A stretch of DNA of 64,000 nucleotides from Saprospiraceae bacterium (GTDB lineage: Bacteria; Bacteroidota; Bacteroidia; Chitinophagales; Saprospiraceae). This document shows positions 19,737 to 28,182 of this stretch, in pieces. How positions within the stretch are numbered: the first letter of the stretch is position 1; each line of letters opens with the position of its first letter. Under the pieces are notes generated by a model that was not told where the DNA came from, did not search any database, and saw only the letters and a list, made by a program, of their open reading frames with translations. Position numbers and translations under genes: made by a program. The DNA lies in assembly GCA_016714445.1 (NCBI GenBank), contig JADJNF010000005.1:62001-126000 (forward strand), read 5' to 3'.

Positions 19737-19752
19737 ATACTAATAAATCACA

Positions 19753-20400
19753 ATGCCACGAATACGTATAGGGAAACAACTGGAATTATCCTCTACCAAT
19801 AACAGTGTTGTCTTAACTGACGGCTCTAATGAAGCGGGATATGTTCCTTTAGATCTGAACTACTTTACAGTAGGGGCAGATTTAGAGGTGAAAAACATGG
19901 CTTTCTACAATGATGAAGAAGGTACAAATAAACCTGGATTGCATTCTGCTCCATTAAATGCTCCTGCTGATCCTTCGGCTGATGCTGTATTACATGAGCT
20001 ATTTGATGATTACCACGTTTATTGGAGATGGAATGGAGCTACCTGGAGTAAGTTATCAGAAGAGTTTAGATATGAATTTATTTATGTCAATTATTCTGCA
20101 CAAGGTGCTGCTGCTATTAATGGTACTGCTGTTATTCCTACAGCTATGAATGGATGGAAGTTAGTAAGAATTTGTGTTTATAATAATAGCGGTACTAATA
20201 TAGCGGGAGGCTTGCCAATTATATTAAAAAATAATGTAGCCTGGGGACCTAATCAAGGAGTTGCAGCAAATGCATTTAACTGTGTAGCAGATCCTACTTT
20301 TTCTGCAGTAGCTACTGGAGATTTTTTAAAGATAGACCCTACTCGTATGTTTGCTGCTCCAGTAGATTTTGCCATGGTTCTTACTTTTAAACGTCCGTAA
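19753..20400 (+). CDS. Short tail fibre paralogue
   Basis: A 215-residue protein whose start (MPRIRIGKQLELSSTNNSVV) copies that of the gene at 18035, so it should dock at the same virion site. The rest is unrelated: an acidic segment, an aromatic WRWNGATWS stretch and a beta-rich C-terminal domain. It may be an alternative or accessory tip. It is flanked by terminators on both sides, so it may be transcribed alone or by read-through. Confidence 0.55.
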   Translation: MPRIRIGKQLELSSTNNSVVLTDGSNEAGYVPLDLNYFTVGADLEVKNMAFYNDEEGTNKPGLHSAPLNAPADPSADAVLHELFDDYHVYWRWNGATWSKLSEEFRYEFIYVNYSAQGAAAINGTAVIPTAMNGWKLVRICVYNNSGTNIAGGLPIILKNNVAWGPNQGVAANAFNCVADPTFSAVATGDFLKIDPTRMFAAPVDFAMVLTFKRP

Positions 20401-20436
20401 AAATTTGACCCTTTTTTTAGCATATCCATATTAGAA

Positions 20437-20463
20437 GGGAGGCCTTAAAACCTCCCGACTTTT
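20437..20463 (+). terminator. Probable terminator
   Basis: GGGAGG (20437-20442) pairs with CCTCCC (20451-20456) over an 8-nt loop, followed by GACTTTT. The stem is short but GC-rich, in an otherwise AT-rich gap. Confidence 0.6.
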
Positions 20464-20487
20464 AAATGGTTTTAAAATAGAAAATAT

Positions 20488-20518
20488 GCGAAAAGTATCT
20501 ATTTTCGATACCTTACGC
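20488..20518 (+). promoter_or_regulatory. Leader hairpin before fibre gene
   Basis: An imperfect 12-bp inverted repeat, GCGAAAAGTATC (20488-20499) against GATACCTTACGC (20507-20518), has a 7-nt loop and lies 15 nt before the ATG at 20533. It may be an mRNA leader structure or an operator. No promoter match is visible here. Confidence 0.35.
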
Positions 20519-20532
20519 AAAAAATAACTTTA

Positions 20533-21663
20533 ATGAGCCTTTCTTGTAATAAACCCTGCTTAAGTACTACATCAGATAGATGCGTAATCTATGACGGTAA
20601 AGATCTTGCGTGCTGCGGTATCAAGAACGGAGAGACCTATGATGTAGTTACTGTTAAACTAGCTGATACTTTATGTGCCTTTATAGACACTAGAGTAGAT
20701 TTATCATGTTTACTAGATGGTACTTGTGGTAATTGTAATCCTACTCCTCAAATACCAGAGGCAGTTCAAGCTATTATAAACTACCTATGTAAATTAGATT
20801 CTGATAGCATAAAATTTGAGGGAGACTTAGATTGTCTTTTTTCTAACTCTGGCAGCGCTAAGCTACTTGGAAAAGCTATAAAGTATAATGTAAATAGCGC
20901 TGGAAGTAAGAGTAATTTTAGTTTTGATATTTCTGATATCAACTCTAATTTACCCACAGGGTATTCTGTAGGAAATGTCACTACTAAGGTATCAGGGACC
21001 CCTAAAAATGGGCGATCTGTCTTATTAGATACAGATAAAACAGTAGGTTCTACTACCTTATCTTATGATAGATACCCACTGAAAATAGAAACTAACGTAA
21101 GATACACAACTCCTAACGGTACTGTGGATCTTGTACATAAAGGAACTATAACAACTCCCGTAGAAAAATCTTTCGTACATAATTTTGAAGTACAAGATTT
21201 AACTTCTACAGAGTATTCTTCACTGACTGATGTTATAGAAGCTATAGCTAATCAAGTATGTAGTAATACTAATGATATAGATTCCTTAAAAAATATAGAA
21301 ATATCTGGGTGCGATAAAATAGATTATAACACTACTAATATTGCCCAGATCGTAGCTATCCAAGCTTCTGCTCTTTGCGATCATGAGGATCGTATTGAGG
21401 ATTTAGAGAAAGTTAATGTGAAGGATTATACCGATGAATGCGGAGAGCGCACATTGGAAAAATCTTATGAAGATGCTTTCCTATATTTAAGTTCTGAGAT
21501 ATGCAAACTTAAAGCTGATTTAAAATCGGTAAAAAAAGATTTAGAAGAGACTAAAAATAGACTGTCCCAATGCTGTGCTTCGGCAGGTTCTGGCAGTAGC
21601 CAGGAACTAGGTAGTGGGTCAGGAGGATCTACAGGGGGCGGATGCCCTAATGGTAGATGTTAA
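20533..21663 (+). CDS. Tail fibre/baseplate-type protein with coiled coil
   Basis: A 376-residue protein. The start, CVIYDGKDLACCGIKNGE, resembles a short N-terminal module common in structural proteins of Bacteroidota phages (CxxYxGxxLxxxGIxxG). A beta-rich middle follows. Helical coiled-coil segments occupy residues 235-350, and the tail is glycine-serine-rich, ending GGGCPNGRC. The layout (docking module, shaft, coiled coil) fits a trimeric fibre. Confidence 0.55.
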   Translation: MSLSCNKPCLSTTSDRCVIYDGKDLACCGIKNGETYDVVTVKLADTLCAFIDTRVDLSCLLDGTCGNCNPTPQIPEAVQAIINYLCKLDSDSIKFEGDLDCLFSNSGSAKLLGKAIKYNVNSAGSKSNFSFDISDINSNLPTGYSVGNVTTKVSGTPKNGRSVLLDTDKTVGSTTLSYDRYPLKIETNVRYTTPNGTVDLVHKGTITTPVEKSFVHNFEVQDLTSTEYSSLTDVIEAIANQVCSNTNDIDSLKNIEISGCDKIDYNTTNIAQIVAIQASALCDHEDRIEDLEKVNVKDYTDECGERTLEKSYEDAFLYLSSEICKLKADLKSVKKDLEETKNRLSQCCASAGSGSSQELGSGSGGSTGGGCPNGRC

Positions 21664-21699
21664 TGTTTTGTTAAACATTAAAATTCATTTGTATCTTTA
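21662..21699 (+). promoter_or_regulatory. Bacteroidota-type promoter with overlapping palindrome
   Basis: TTTG at 21667-21670 and TATCTTTA at 21692-21699 are 21 nt apart, close to the TTTG...TAnnTTTG consensus (the last base of the -7 box differs). A perfect 7-bp inverted repeat, AATGTTT (21662-21668) and AAACATT (21673-21679), covers the upstream box and could be an operator or a hairpin ending the previous message. About 80 nt of leader follow before the next ATG. Confidence 0.55.
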
Positions 21700-21780
21700 G
21701 TAGATACTTTGTATATTGTGCCGTTTTAATAACTGGCGCAGAGTTCTAAAAACTGGCTGGCGAGCGTAAACGTGCTATTT

Positions 21781-22452
21781 ATGGAGAGTCAAGAAGTCAA
21801 CAAACGGCTAAGGGCCATTTATAATGAGGTAAAGCAAATACGCTGTAACCTCGGCAATTCCCCTTCCTCTGAAGCTGACACATTATTATTATGTGATCCA
21901 GTATCAGGGAATTTGGTTATTGCTGTAGTAACGTATAGCGTTACTAATGTACCTACTGCGACTTATTTTAATCCTAATGGCACGCCTTATGTAGGCCCTA
22001 CCCCTGTAAATTGTGCAGGAGGTCAATTAGAGTCAGATCCCCAAGAAATATGTGTTAACGGTAACACCTCACTGATACAGTGGGTTGTTAAGGATAATGG
22101 ACAACCTACTGGGGCTGTTTATTATACAGACTTATCAGGAACAGTAGTAGGAGCCCCTGGAGCTGGAACATTTACTTTTGGAGCTTGTCCAACTGTTTGT
22201 TTACCTACAATATCAGATGCATTTGCAGATGATCTAAGTACTTTACTTCCAGGAACATCTTTTGTAATAACTAAACCTGATTGTTGTAAGATTTTAGTAA
22301 CAACTTCAGCAGGAACTTTTACACTAAGAGAAAAAGAAACCTATTACGCAACAACAGATTTTAAATGTCCAATTACAGTAACAGGTATTACTATAGTTTC
22401 AGGTACTTGTAGTTCGGCAGATATTCATATTATTTCAAATTTTAACGGTTAA
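21781..22452 (+). CDS. Chimeric fibre/adhesin protein
   Basis: The ATG at 21781 gives 223 residues (an in-frame GTG at 21772 is possible). An N-terminal helix (SQEVNKRLRAIYNEVKQIRC) would trimerise or dock; the remainder is beta-rich. The codon style changes inside the gene near 22170: GCT, ACT and CCT before, mainly GCA, ACA, CCA and TCA after. This suggests that the C-terminal half was replaced while the docking helix was kept. It is likely a tail-associated protein. Confidence 0.5.
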   Translation: MESQEVNKRLRAIYNEVKQIRCNLGNSPSSEADTLLLCDPVSGNLVIAVVTYSVTNVPTATYFNPNGTPYVGPTPVNCAGGQLESDPQEICVNGNTSLIQWVVKDNGQPTGAVYYTDLSGTVVGAPGAGTFTFGACPTVCLPTISDAFADDLSTLLPGTSFVITKPDCCKILVTTSAGTFTLREKETYYATTDFKCPITVTGITIVSGTCSSADIHIISNFNG

Positions 22453-22464
22453 AACTAAATACAA

Positions 22465-22917
22465 ATGAGTCAACTTATTCAATTTCTTAGTAACGGTTCA
22501 GCAACAGGTTCATGCAAAAAAGCAAAAGCACCAGTTGTTTACCAAGGTGACCTTACAATAGCAGCAACTACAGGAGCAGCAGCACTTCCTTTATTAGCAC
22601 CTATTACAGCAGGTTTACCAGCAGCTTTTGGGGGTCAAGTAGTAAACAGAGGTTGTCACGCACTTTTAGCAACAATCAACTATCTTAATGGGGATGATTG
22701 TGACGACTGTACCACACCAGATGCTTTAGCAGTAGTACCTGTTACAGTTATAATTCCAAAGAATGCAGCATTCCCTATTCCTGATGGTTTCCTTACAGGA
22801 ATCACTGTTCAGACTTTAGATGCAGCTGGAGCACCTGTAAACGTACAAGTAGCACAAGATGTAGATTTTTATTCTGCATTCCAACCTTGCTGTGGTTCAG
22901 CGGTATTAGTACCATAA
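22465..22917 (+). CDS. Small beta-rich virion protein
   Basis: A 150-residue protein in the A-ending codon style. Its start (MSQLIQFLSNGS) resembles that of the next gene (ELIEFLPDT), suggesting a shared docking segment. It is rich in alanine and valine strands with a CDDC pair near residue 77 and terminal CC. Without transmembrane segments, it is a likely decoration or fibre-base protein. The family is unknown. Confidence 0.45.
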   Translation: MSQLIQFLSNGSATGSCKKAKAPVVYQGDLTIAATTGAAALPLLAPITAGLPAAFGGQVVNRGCHALLATINYLNGDDCDDCTTPDALAVVPVTVIIPKNAAFPIPDGFLTGITVQTLDAAGAPVNVQVAQDVDFYSAFQPCCGSAVLVP

Positions 22918-22924
22918 AACCAAA

Positions 22925-22941
22925 AACCCCTTCACGGGGTC
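22925..22941 (+). other. Short hairpin after small virion gene
   Basis: ACCCC and GGGGT flank a TTCAC loop 8 nt after the stop. There is no T run behind it, so it is a poor intrinsic terminator. It may protect the 3' end of the message. Confidence 0.3.
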
Positions 22942-23009
22942 TAAACTAACTAATAGCGGTCCAAAGTCCTGCATGAAAAATAGTGATGGTTAATAAATAA
23001 AGAATAATA

Positions 23010-25343
23010 ATGGCAAATACAGAACTTATAGAATTCCTTCCTGATACATGCTCTCCACAATCTGTACCACACACTTATGGGTGTATAGGTACAAGGGGAC
23101 AAGATAGAATACCTAATACGTATGGATTTGATCTACCTACAGATTTTGGCACAACTAATGCTACAGATACGTATCTACATGCGGTTGACGATAATGTAGG
23201 TGGTATTACTTATTTTTACCCACCATCTACAAGTAACCCTACCAGCCCTGTTGTAGCTACTAATGTAGCTGCCATACAATCTTTTTTAACAAGTATTGGT
23301 TCTGGAATTACTTATACTATTAACGCTTTTAATGAGATAGTGCTTACGTATGCTGCCCTAGGAGATGAGAATAGGTGGAGTTTTTGGATGGGTACTTCTA
23401 ATCCAGATGGATATACTAATAAGTTACTTCCTACTTTACACGATTTAAGAGTCGATACGGTAACTTACCAAGAAGTACAAATAATAAAGCAACAAAATAA
23501 TGATGGCACATATGCAGATAAATTCTTTTTACCTTCTGGTAATTCAGCTTTAACAGAAGTTGCTTTAGCGGCAGATCAAACTTTTAAATTTGGTAATTGT
23601 CCTGATTGTAAAAAAGAAATATTTGCTACACATCAAAGGTTTTATCTTATACCAGGAATTCCAGTTGGTGCGGTAGCTTATGAGATGACTAATGATCTAC
23701 CAACACAAGGGTTAGACGTTTCAAATGCTTATTTTCATTTAATTTATCCTACTTTAAATGGAACTCAAAATATAGCTTATGGCCCACAACTTACAGATTA
23801 TTTTGCAAACCCACAATTAGGTATATTATGGAGTGATATTGCAGGTGTACAAGCTGTAATAGATTTTGTATTGCCTTTAATGAATTTAAGTGTTGGCGAT
23901 GTAGTTTATGCAATCAATACTACAAATACGCCAATATTCCTTTTAAGCCCAACGGCTGTAGCAGAATTAGCGAATAATACCTATTTGCATATTTATTGGG
24001 GCGATACCGATGTACATAGTAGTTACAATGAAACAGCAGATGTAAATGTAATTGCTGCAAACCCTAATATACTTTTAGGTGGTGCAAATAAATGTGTAGG
24101 TATTCAAGAAATTAAAGAAAAAGATACTTGTACGGGTGAAGAAACTTACAGATATGTAATTGAAGACCTTAACGGTGATCTTGTAAATGTAACTTCTATT
24201 TATCCTGATTTTGTGGAAGCTGATGTATTGTTAGAATGTCCAGCGGTCAGCAAAACTGTTGATGTTCCAAATTGTGCAGGTACATTAGTAGAAAAAGAAG
24301 TTGATAGTATTGTAGGTGCTTATATTTTAAATCAAGAGAATAAGCATACTGAAACAGTTTACGATATAGTAAATGCTGCAATAGGTGGTACAATCACTTA
24401 TACATATACATCCCCAACAAACATAGCTTTAAATTTAAATACTGTAACGGTTACAAACGATAGCTTAGTTGGATTTTGGACTGACTTTGGTGATGGATAT
24501 AATGATTTTGGGAATGTACCAGACCATTCTTATAATGCAGACGGATCTTATGAAATTAAAACTTATGCTATTCTAAATAGTAAAAATAAGATTTTAATTA
24601 ACGCCAAAGAGGTTATTATTACTAATGGAGTGGTGGCATATGCACCAACTGGAACAAGTTCTACAATAAACAGACCTTACAGGCACGTTGTAAATACAGC
24701 CTTACAGAATTATTGTGGAAATACCCCTGTAGATAATCCTTATTTAGCAGATGGAACTTCATATACGCCAACAGGTACTTTAGGATTACACTTAGATGCT
24801 ATTATTGATGAATTAGAAGACAACGCTGAGTGGAATCCTGAGAATGTTGCAGATCTAGTAGAGTGTGAAGTTATATCGGGTGGTGGCGTTGTTACAGAGG
24901 GTGTAGACGCTAATCTAAATGCAATAAGCACACTACTGGGCATCCCAACTCCAGATAACCGCCACATACTACTTGGCAATACCTTGAGCATATCTAGCAT
25001 TGGCTCATCTAATGTTATGGCAGCTGGACTTAATGTAGCAGCCACTGGGTTAATTACTGGAGCGCAGTTCACATTTAATATTGATCTAATAGCCGATTCA
25101 GATCCTGGGGATCCAGCTGATTTCGGTGTAGTGGTTTGGGATAACGTAGCTGGCACATCAGTATTAGCAACATCCATAACTGCACCATTCCCTATGTCAT
25201 ATGACCCGCAAGGGTCTGGCTTAAACTTCCCAATCTATGCTAACCCTGTAGCACCACAATCATTCCAAGTAGTCTGGACTGGTGATCTTCCACTGGTGAT
25301 TATACTGTGGGATTTATACTACAAGATCAATTCGCTGGCATAG
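23010..25343 (+). CDS. Large adhesin, N-terminal part of a probably split gene
   Basis: A 777-residue beta-rich protein. Near residues 485-535 it holds a PKD-like domain (FWTDFGDGYNDFG ... HSYNADGSYEI). The last 25 residues after VVWTGDLP differ in character from what precedes. In the -1 frame the sequence continues naturally as STGDYTVGFILQDQF into the next reading frame. The gene therefore looks like the first part of a protein of about 930 residues interrupted near 25290. It is probably a receptor-binding or fibre protein. Confidence 0.55.
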   Translation: MANTELIEFLPDTCSPQSVPHTYGCIGTRGQDRIPNTYGFDLPTDFGTTNATDTYLHAVDDNVGGITYFYPPSTSNPTSPVVATNVAAIQSFLTSIGSGITYTINAFNEIVLTYAALGDENRWSFWMGTSNPDGYTNKLLPTLHDLRVDTVTYQEVQIIKQQNNDGTYADKFFLPSGNSALTEVALAADQTFKFGNCPDCKKEIFATHQRFYLIPGIPVGAVAYEMTNDLPTQGLDVSNAYFHLIYPTLNGTQNIAYGPQLTDYFANPQLGILWSDIAGVQAVIDFVLPLMNLSVGDVVYAINTTNTPIFLLSPTAVAELANNTYLHIYWGDTDVHSSYNETADVNVIAANPNILLGGANKCVGIQEIKEKDTCTGEETYRYVIEDLNGDLVNVTSIYPDFVEADVLLECPAVSKTVDVPNCAGTLVEKEVDSIVGAYILNQENKHTETVYDIVNAAIGGTITYTYTSPTNIALNLNTVTVTNDSLVGFWTDFGDGYNDFGNVPDHSYNADGSYEIKTYAILNSKNKILINAKEVIITNGVVAYAPTGTSSTINRPYRHVVNTALQNYCGNTPVDNPYLADGTSYTPTGTLGLHLDAIIDELEDNAEWNPENVADLVECEVISGGGVVTEGVDANLNAISTLLGIPTPDNRHILLGNTLSISSIGSSNVMAAGLNVAATGLITGAQFTFNIDLIADSDPGDPADFGVVVWDNVAGTSVLATSITAPFPMSYDPQGSGLNFPIYANPVAPQSFQVVWTGDLPLVIILWDLYYKINSLA

Positions 25344-25795
25344 GTGCAGATAGCGTAAACCTATCAGTAACACATAATATAACTGCTGGCAATACAACAA
25401 CCACTAAAGCTCAACTAGTAGCTCTTGACCAATGTACAATAAATGCTTTAACTCCAGCACCAGTTGTAGCACCAACGGCAGTAACACCTGTATATTCTAC
25501 AAATAGAACTTTACAAACTATTAATACTACACCTGCTGCTTATAACGTAGCAACAATAGCTAATGCCAGGGAAATAACGGTACAAAATATTACTAATTCA
25601 GATGTAACTATTACTACTTCTCAAGGAATACAAACAGTAGCAACAAGAGGAGTAATTACATTAAGTAACCCTAATAACACAACTGTAAATCATAGTGTAT
25701 TTACAGGTAATATTACAGTTACTTTCTTATCAAGTGTAGGTGGAAATATAGGTGGAGTCCAGCCAAGAGTAGTCATTAACCAAAAAGGATACTAA
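25307..25795 (+). CDS. Adhesin C-terminal part, frame-shifted from preceding gene
   Basis: A 162-residue frame starting at GTG 25307. It opens from 25286 after TGA and overlaps the end of the preceding gene by 37 nt. It is beta-rich, with an alternating threonine/valine C-terminal sandwich (NITNSDVTITTSQGIQ ...). The reading before its nominal start (STGDYTV) continues the upstream domain, so I take it as the downstream part of one gene. It could be translated by -1 frameshifting or re-initiation, or be separated by a real or sequencing deletion. Confidence 0.5.
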   Translation: MGFILQDQFAGIGADSVNLSVTHNITAGNTTTTKAQLVALDQCTINALTPAPVVAPTAVTPVYSTNRTLQTINTTPAAYNVATIANAREITVQNITNSDVTITTSQGIQTVATRGVITLSNPNNTTVNHSVFTGNITVTFLSSVGGNIGGVQPRVVINQKGY

Positions 25796-25796
25796 G

Positions 25797-26693
25797 ATGT
25801 ACAATACAATAGGAGCATATTTAGGAGAAAGTCAAAACAGTACTTTATACTTTGGAAGTATAAATCCTACAGTAACGGGAAACGAGGTTGACAATGATAG
25901 CTATATTGTGACAAGTAATGGACTCTCTTCTGGTACACCTGTTTCATTTTGGAAGTTTGATGCAGAAACTTTGACTTGGGTACAAGTTCCAAGCGGTGGT
26001 AGTACCGTAACAGTAGTTGATAATATTGATGGTACAGTAACAGTTAATGCAGGAGGTGCAAATATCCAAAATGCACAAAGACCTATATTGGAATTACCTA
26101 TACTTGCAAGAAATTTAGTAGACCCATCCGCTGATTATGATGATATTTGGGATGCAAGTGCGGGACGTATGGTTAGGGTTTTAGCAACAAGAGCAAGCCT
26201 GTTAACATATAAAGCAGATGGACTTAATGACACAAGAGCGGGTGATATAGGAAGTACAGGTAGTAGCATATTTGCAGTCCACGACCATATACATCCAATT
26301 TTAGCTATTGCCACACCTCCAGCTACTCCAGTACTTGTAGCAAGCGGAACAGGTTTAAGTATTGTTCAACAGATACTTAGCACAGCAGTATTAACGGAAG
26401 AAGAATCGGTAACTTTTAATTTCAGAGTTTTGTGCCTGCAAACAATATCAAACGCATGGAATATATTAACTGTTCCAAATATTGCAGGGTTCAAAACGCC
26501 AATCACAACTGTTGGAGGTACTTACAGAAGCGTAGGCAATCCAAACGCAGCAGCTGGGTGGCATAATTCACCAAGTATGATGATTGAGGCGTCTAACTAC
26601 AATATGACCAATCAGATATATTTGAACTGTCAAAATAGAACACAAGGCGTTACAATAGAAGTGTTTTTATCAATTAAATACATCTTAGCATAA
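25797..26693 (+). CDS. Tail fibre/receptor-binding candidate
   Basis: A 298-residue protein. The N-terminal 50 residues (GAYLGESQNSTLYFGSINPTV) look like a docking domain. A segment with HDHIHP (about residue 163) recalls metal-binding histidine clusters in fibre tips. The C-terminal half is a beta domain ending in VEIFLSIKYILA-like strands typical of trimeric knobs. It shares 1 nt with the next gene (TAATG), so translation is coupled. Confidence 0.5.
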   Translation: MYNTIGAYLGESQNSTLYFGSINPTVTGNEVDNDSYIVTSNGLSSGTPVSFWKFDAETLTWVQVPSGGSTVTVVDNIDGTVTVNAGGANIQNAQRPILELPILARNLVDPSADYDDIWDASAGRMVRVLATRASLLTYKADGLNDTRAGDIGSTGSSIFAVHDHIHPILAIATPPATPVLVASGTGLSIVQQILSTAVLTEEESVTFNFRVLCLQTISNAWNILTVPNIAGFKTPITTVGGTYRSVGNPNAAAGWHNSPSMMIEASNYNMTNQIYLNCQNRTQGVTIEVFLSIKYILA

Positions 26694-27025
26694 TGAAAAT
26701 AATAACAAACATAAAGGATATTGATACTTTGGTAAAAGGTGACCAGTATATTATACAACCTATTGGGTACAATTTACAACAACCTGAAAAATTAATGGAT
26801 TTTCAAAAAGAAATTGATGATATTCAAAAAGCAGTTGAAAGTAAGTTTTCATCTATAATAGATGTTATAAAAGATGCAGCGTATTTCGCCAATAAATATA
26901 CTTCTGCAAAAATAAAAGCAGTAGCTAAAAGTATAGGCGTAAAAACAACAGGAACAGAAATACAAGTAGCTGAATTCATATTAGCTAAAATAAGTGCGGA
27001 TGAGTTTGAAAAACTTTTATCTTAA
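26693..27025 (+). CDS. Small helical protein, possible fibre chaperone
   Basis: A 110-residue, lysine-rich helical protein starting on the stop of the fibre gene (TAATG). Small helical proteins translationally coupled behind a fibre gene are often assembly chaperones or internal tape fragments. No motif confirms this. A 20-codon open remainder follows its TAA in the same frame (27026-27088). Confidence 0.4.
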   Translation: MKIITNIKDIDTLVKGDQYIIQPIGYNLQQPEKLMDFQKEIDDIQKAVESKFSSIIDVIKDAAYFANKYTSAKIKAVAKSIGVKTTGTEIQVAEFILAKISADEFEKLLS

Positions 27026-27088
27026 ATAAGAGGAGTTTCTATTCAAGGTGTAAGTACTACTGAATGGGTGACTGTGAACAATACATAA
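27026..27088 (+). pseudogene. Possible 3' remnant of a displaced gene
   Basis: Directly after TAA at 27023-27025 the frame stays open for RGVSIQGVSTTEWVTVNNT and stops at 27086-27088. It reads like the tail of a beta-rich fibre, with no start codon. It marks the right boundary of the codon-shifted region and may be the end of a replaced gene. Confidence 0.3.
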
Positions 27089-27111
27089 AAAGTAACCAAT
27101 AAATTTATAAT

Positions 27112-27459
27112 ATGAATATGCGTGCTAAAAAGGGAGGCGCCGTAATATCGGAAGCTTACAAAATTAATGTTACCGAGGGTAACAAAGAAATGCTTAAAAA
27201 ACTTGCGGATGAGATGAATTCCCAAGTAGCTAAATTTAATGAAGATGCTAGAAAAGCTCAGGCATCTATGCAAATACTTAGATTACAGCAACAAAGTGTT
27301 TTACAGGCTATCTTAAACGCTAATGAGGCTCCTAAAGATATGCAATTTAAGTTGTCGGAGGATTTCTCTACTCTTACATCTATTTCTAAAGAGGAATTAG
27401 AGGCTCTTGCTGCGGATACTAATAATGTATTACACAAGATGACCCCAGAATCTAATTAA
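27112..27459 (+). CDS. Small helical hypothetical protein
   Basis: 115 residues from ATG 27112 (an ATG at 27118 is also possible). It is strongly helical, with a coiled-coil stretch (NKEMLKKLADEMNSQVAKFNED ...), and acidic at the end. It returns to the T-ending codon style of the core genome. It sits between the fibre patchwork and the lysis genes. The function is unknown. Confidence 0.5.
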   Translation: MNMRAKKGGAVISEAYKINVTEGNKEMLKKLADEMNSQVAKFNEDARKAQASMQILRLQQQSVLQAILNANEAPKDMQFKLSEDFSTLTSISKEELEALAADTNNVLHKMTPESN

Positions 27460-27471
27460 TACAATACCACC

Positions 27472-27522
27472 ATGGCAGGCACTAGCGCTAGATCTTCATT
27501 TTTAGATAGTTGGGTAGAATAA
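27472..27522 (+). CDS. Possible 16-residue peptide
   Basis: ATG to TAA gives MAGTSARSSFLDSWVE, 12 nt after the previous stop and followed by an A-rich leader. It could be a real micropeptide or chance. Confidence 0.2.
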   Translation: MAGTSARSSFLDSWVE

Positions 27523-27548
27523 TTTAATAACAATTAAAATTTAAAAAC

Positions 27549-27893
27549 TTGTATAATGCGTATATAAATGTACTTAAGTACTTCACTGAGTTAGCCCCAG
27601 AAAAAGCTATTCGGTTTTTTATGGGAATAGCCGTAGTGGTTCTATGCTTTGTAGTTTATGGCATGAATAGCCTAAACAGACAAGCTCATGAACAAATAAA
27701 GTTGCACTATGCCCAAGAACTTTTTAAATGTCAAGAAGAAGTTAACAAACGTATATCTGAGAGGGATTCCATGTACACTATGTACATAAATAGAATCCAA
27801 AGCGATTTAGAAGATCTACGACAAATTACTAGAGTGTCTAACACACTTACTAAAAAAGTTACTAATAAAATAACTGAACTAAACCAAGAATAA
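27549..27893 (+). CDS. Membrane-anchored coiled-coil protein, inner spanin-like
   Basis: A 114-residue protein from TTG 27549; the first in-frame ATG would fall inside the membrane segment. One transmembrane helix (FFMGIAVVVLCFVVYGM, about residues 23-40) is followed by a long periplasmic coiled coil with regular heptads. This is the layout of inner-membrane spanins, which span the periplasm to fuse membranes in lysis. It shares 1 nt with the next gene. The role is inferred from topology and from the endolysin gene nearby. Confidence 0.5.
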   Translation: MYNAYINVLKYFTELAPEKAIRFFMGIAVVVLCFVVYGMNSLNRQAHEQIKLHYAQELFKCQEEVNKRISERDSMYTMYINRIQSDLEDLRQITRVSNTLTKKVTNKITELNQE

Positions 27894-28162
27894 TGGACTT
27901 TATTAAGTATACTTTTGCTTTACTTGTTTTTGCCTGGGCCACTGTAACACCTTATTTGGATACAGCACCCTTAGAATTTACGCCGCCCGTATACGAGACG
28001 GTAGATACTACTTTTATAGATATGGTAGGTGTTATAGATTCTTTAGAAACCGAAGTTTATATGGAATTTAACGAGGCTAAAACGAAAGTTATACGTAATC
28101 ATAAGACTATTGTTAAATGCGCTCATAAAGTGGACAGTTTATATGAGAAAATAGGTAAGTAA
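27893..28162 (+). CDS. Small exported or anchored protein of the lysis cassette
   Basis: An 89-residue protein starting on the previous stop (TAATGG). The N-terminal hydrophobic segment (YTFALLVFAWATVTPYL) is a signal-anchor. A proline-rich acidic linker and a charged helix follow. There is no lipobox cysteine, so a classical outer spanin is not supported. It may be the partner of the preceding coiled-coil protein. Confidence 0.45.
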   Translation: MDFIKYTFALLVFAWATVTPYLDTAPLEFTPPVYETVDTTFIDMVGVIDSLETEVYMEFNEAKTKVIRNHKTIVKCAHKVDSLYEKIGK

Positions 28163-28182
28163 CACATTAAATTATAATATAT

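Larger units (their letters stand above)
22180..27030 (+). other. Patchwork fibre region of unlike codon style
   Basis: Across this stretch Ala, Thr, Pro and Ser codons end mostly in A, whereas flanking late genes prefer T. A third style appears between about 24890 and 25420. Five protein-coding frames, one broken pair and a 3' remnant lie here. The pattern is what repeated recombination of host-range genes would leave. The estimate is by eye, not computed. Confidence 0.5.
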
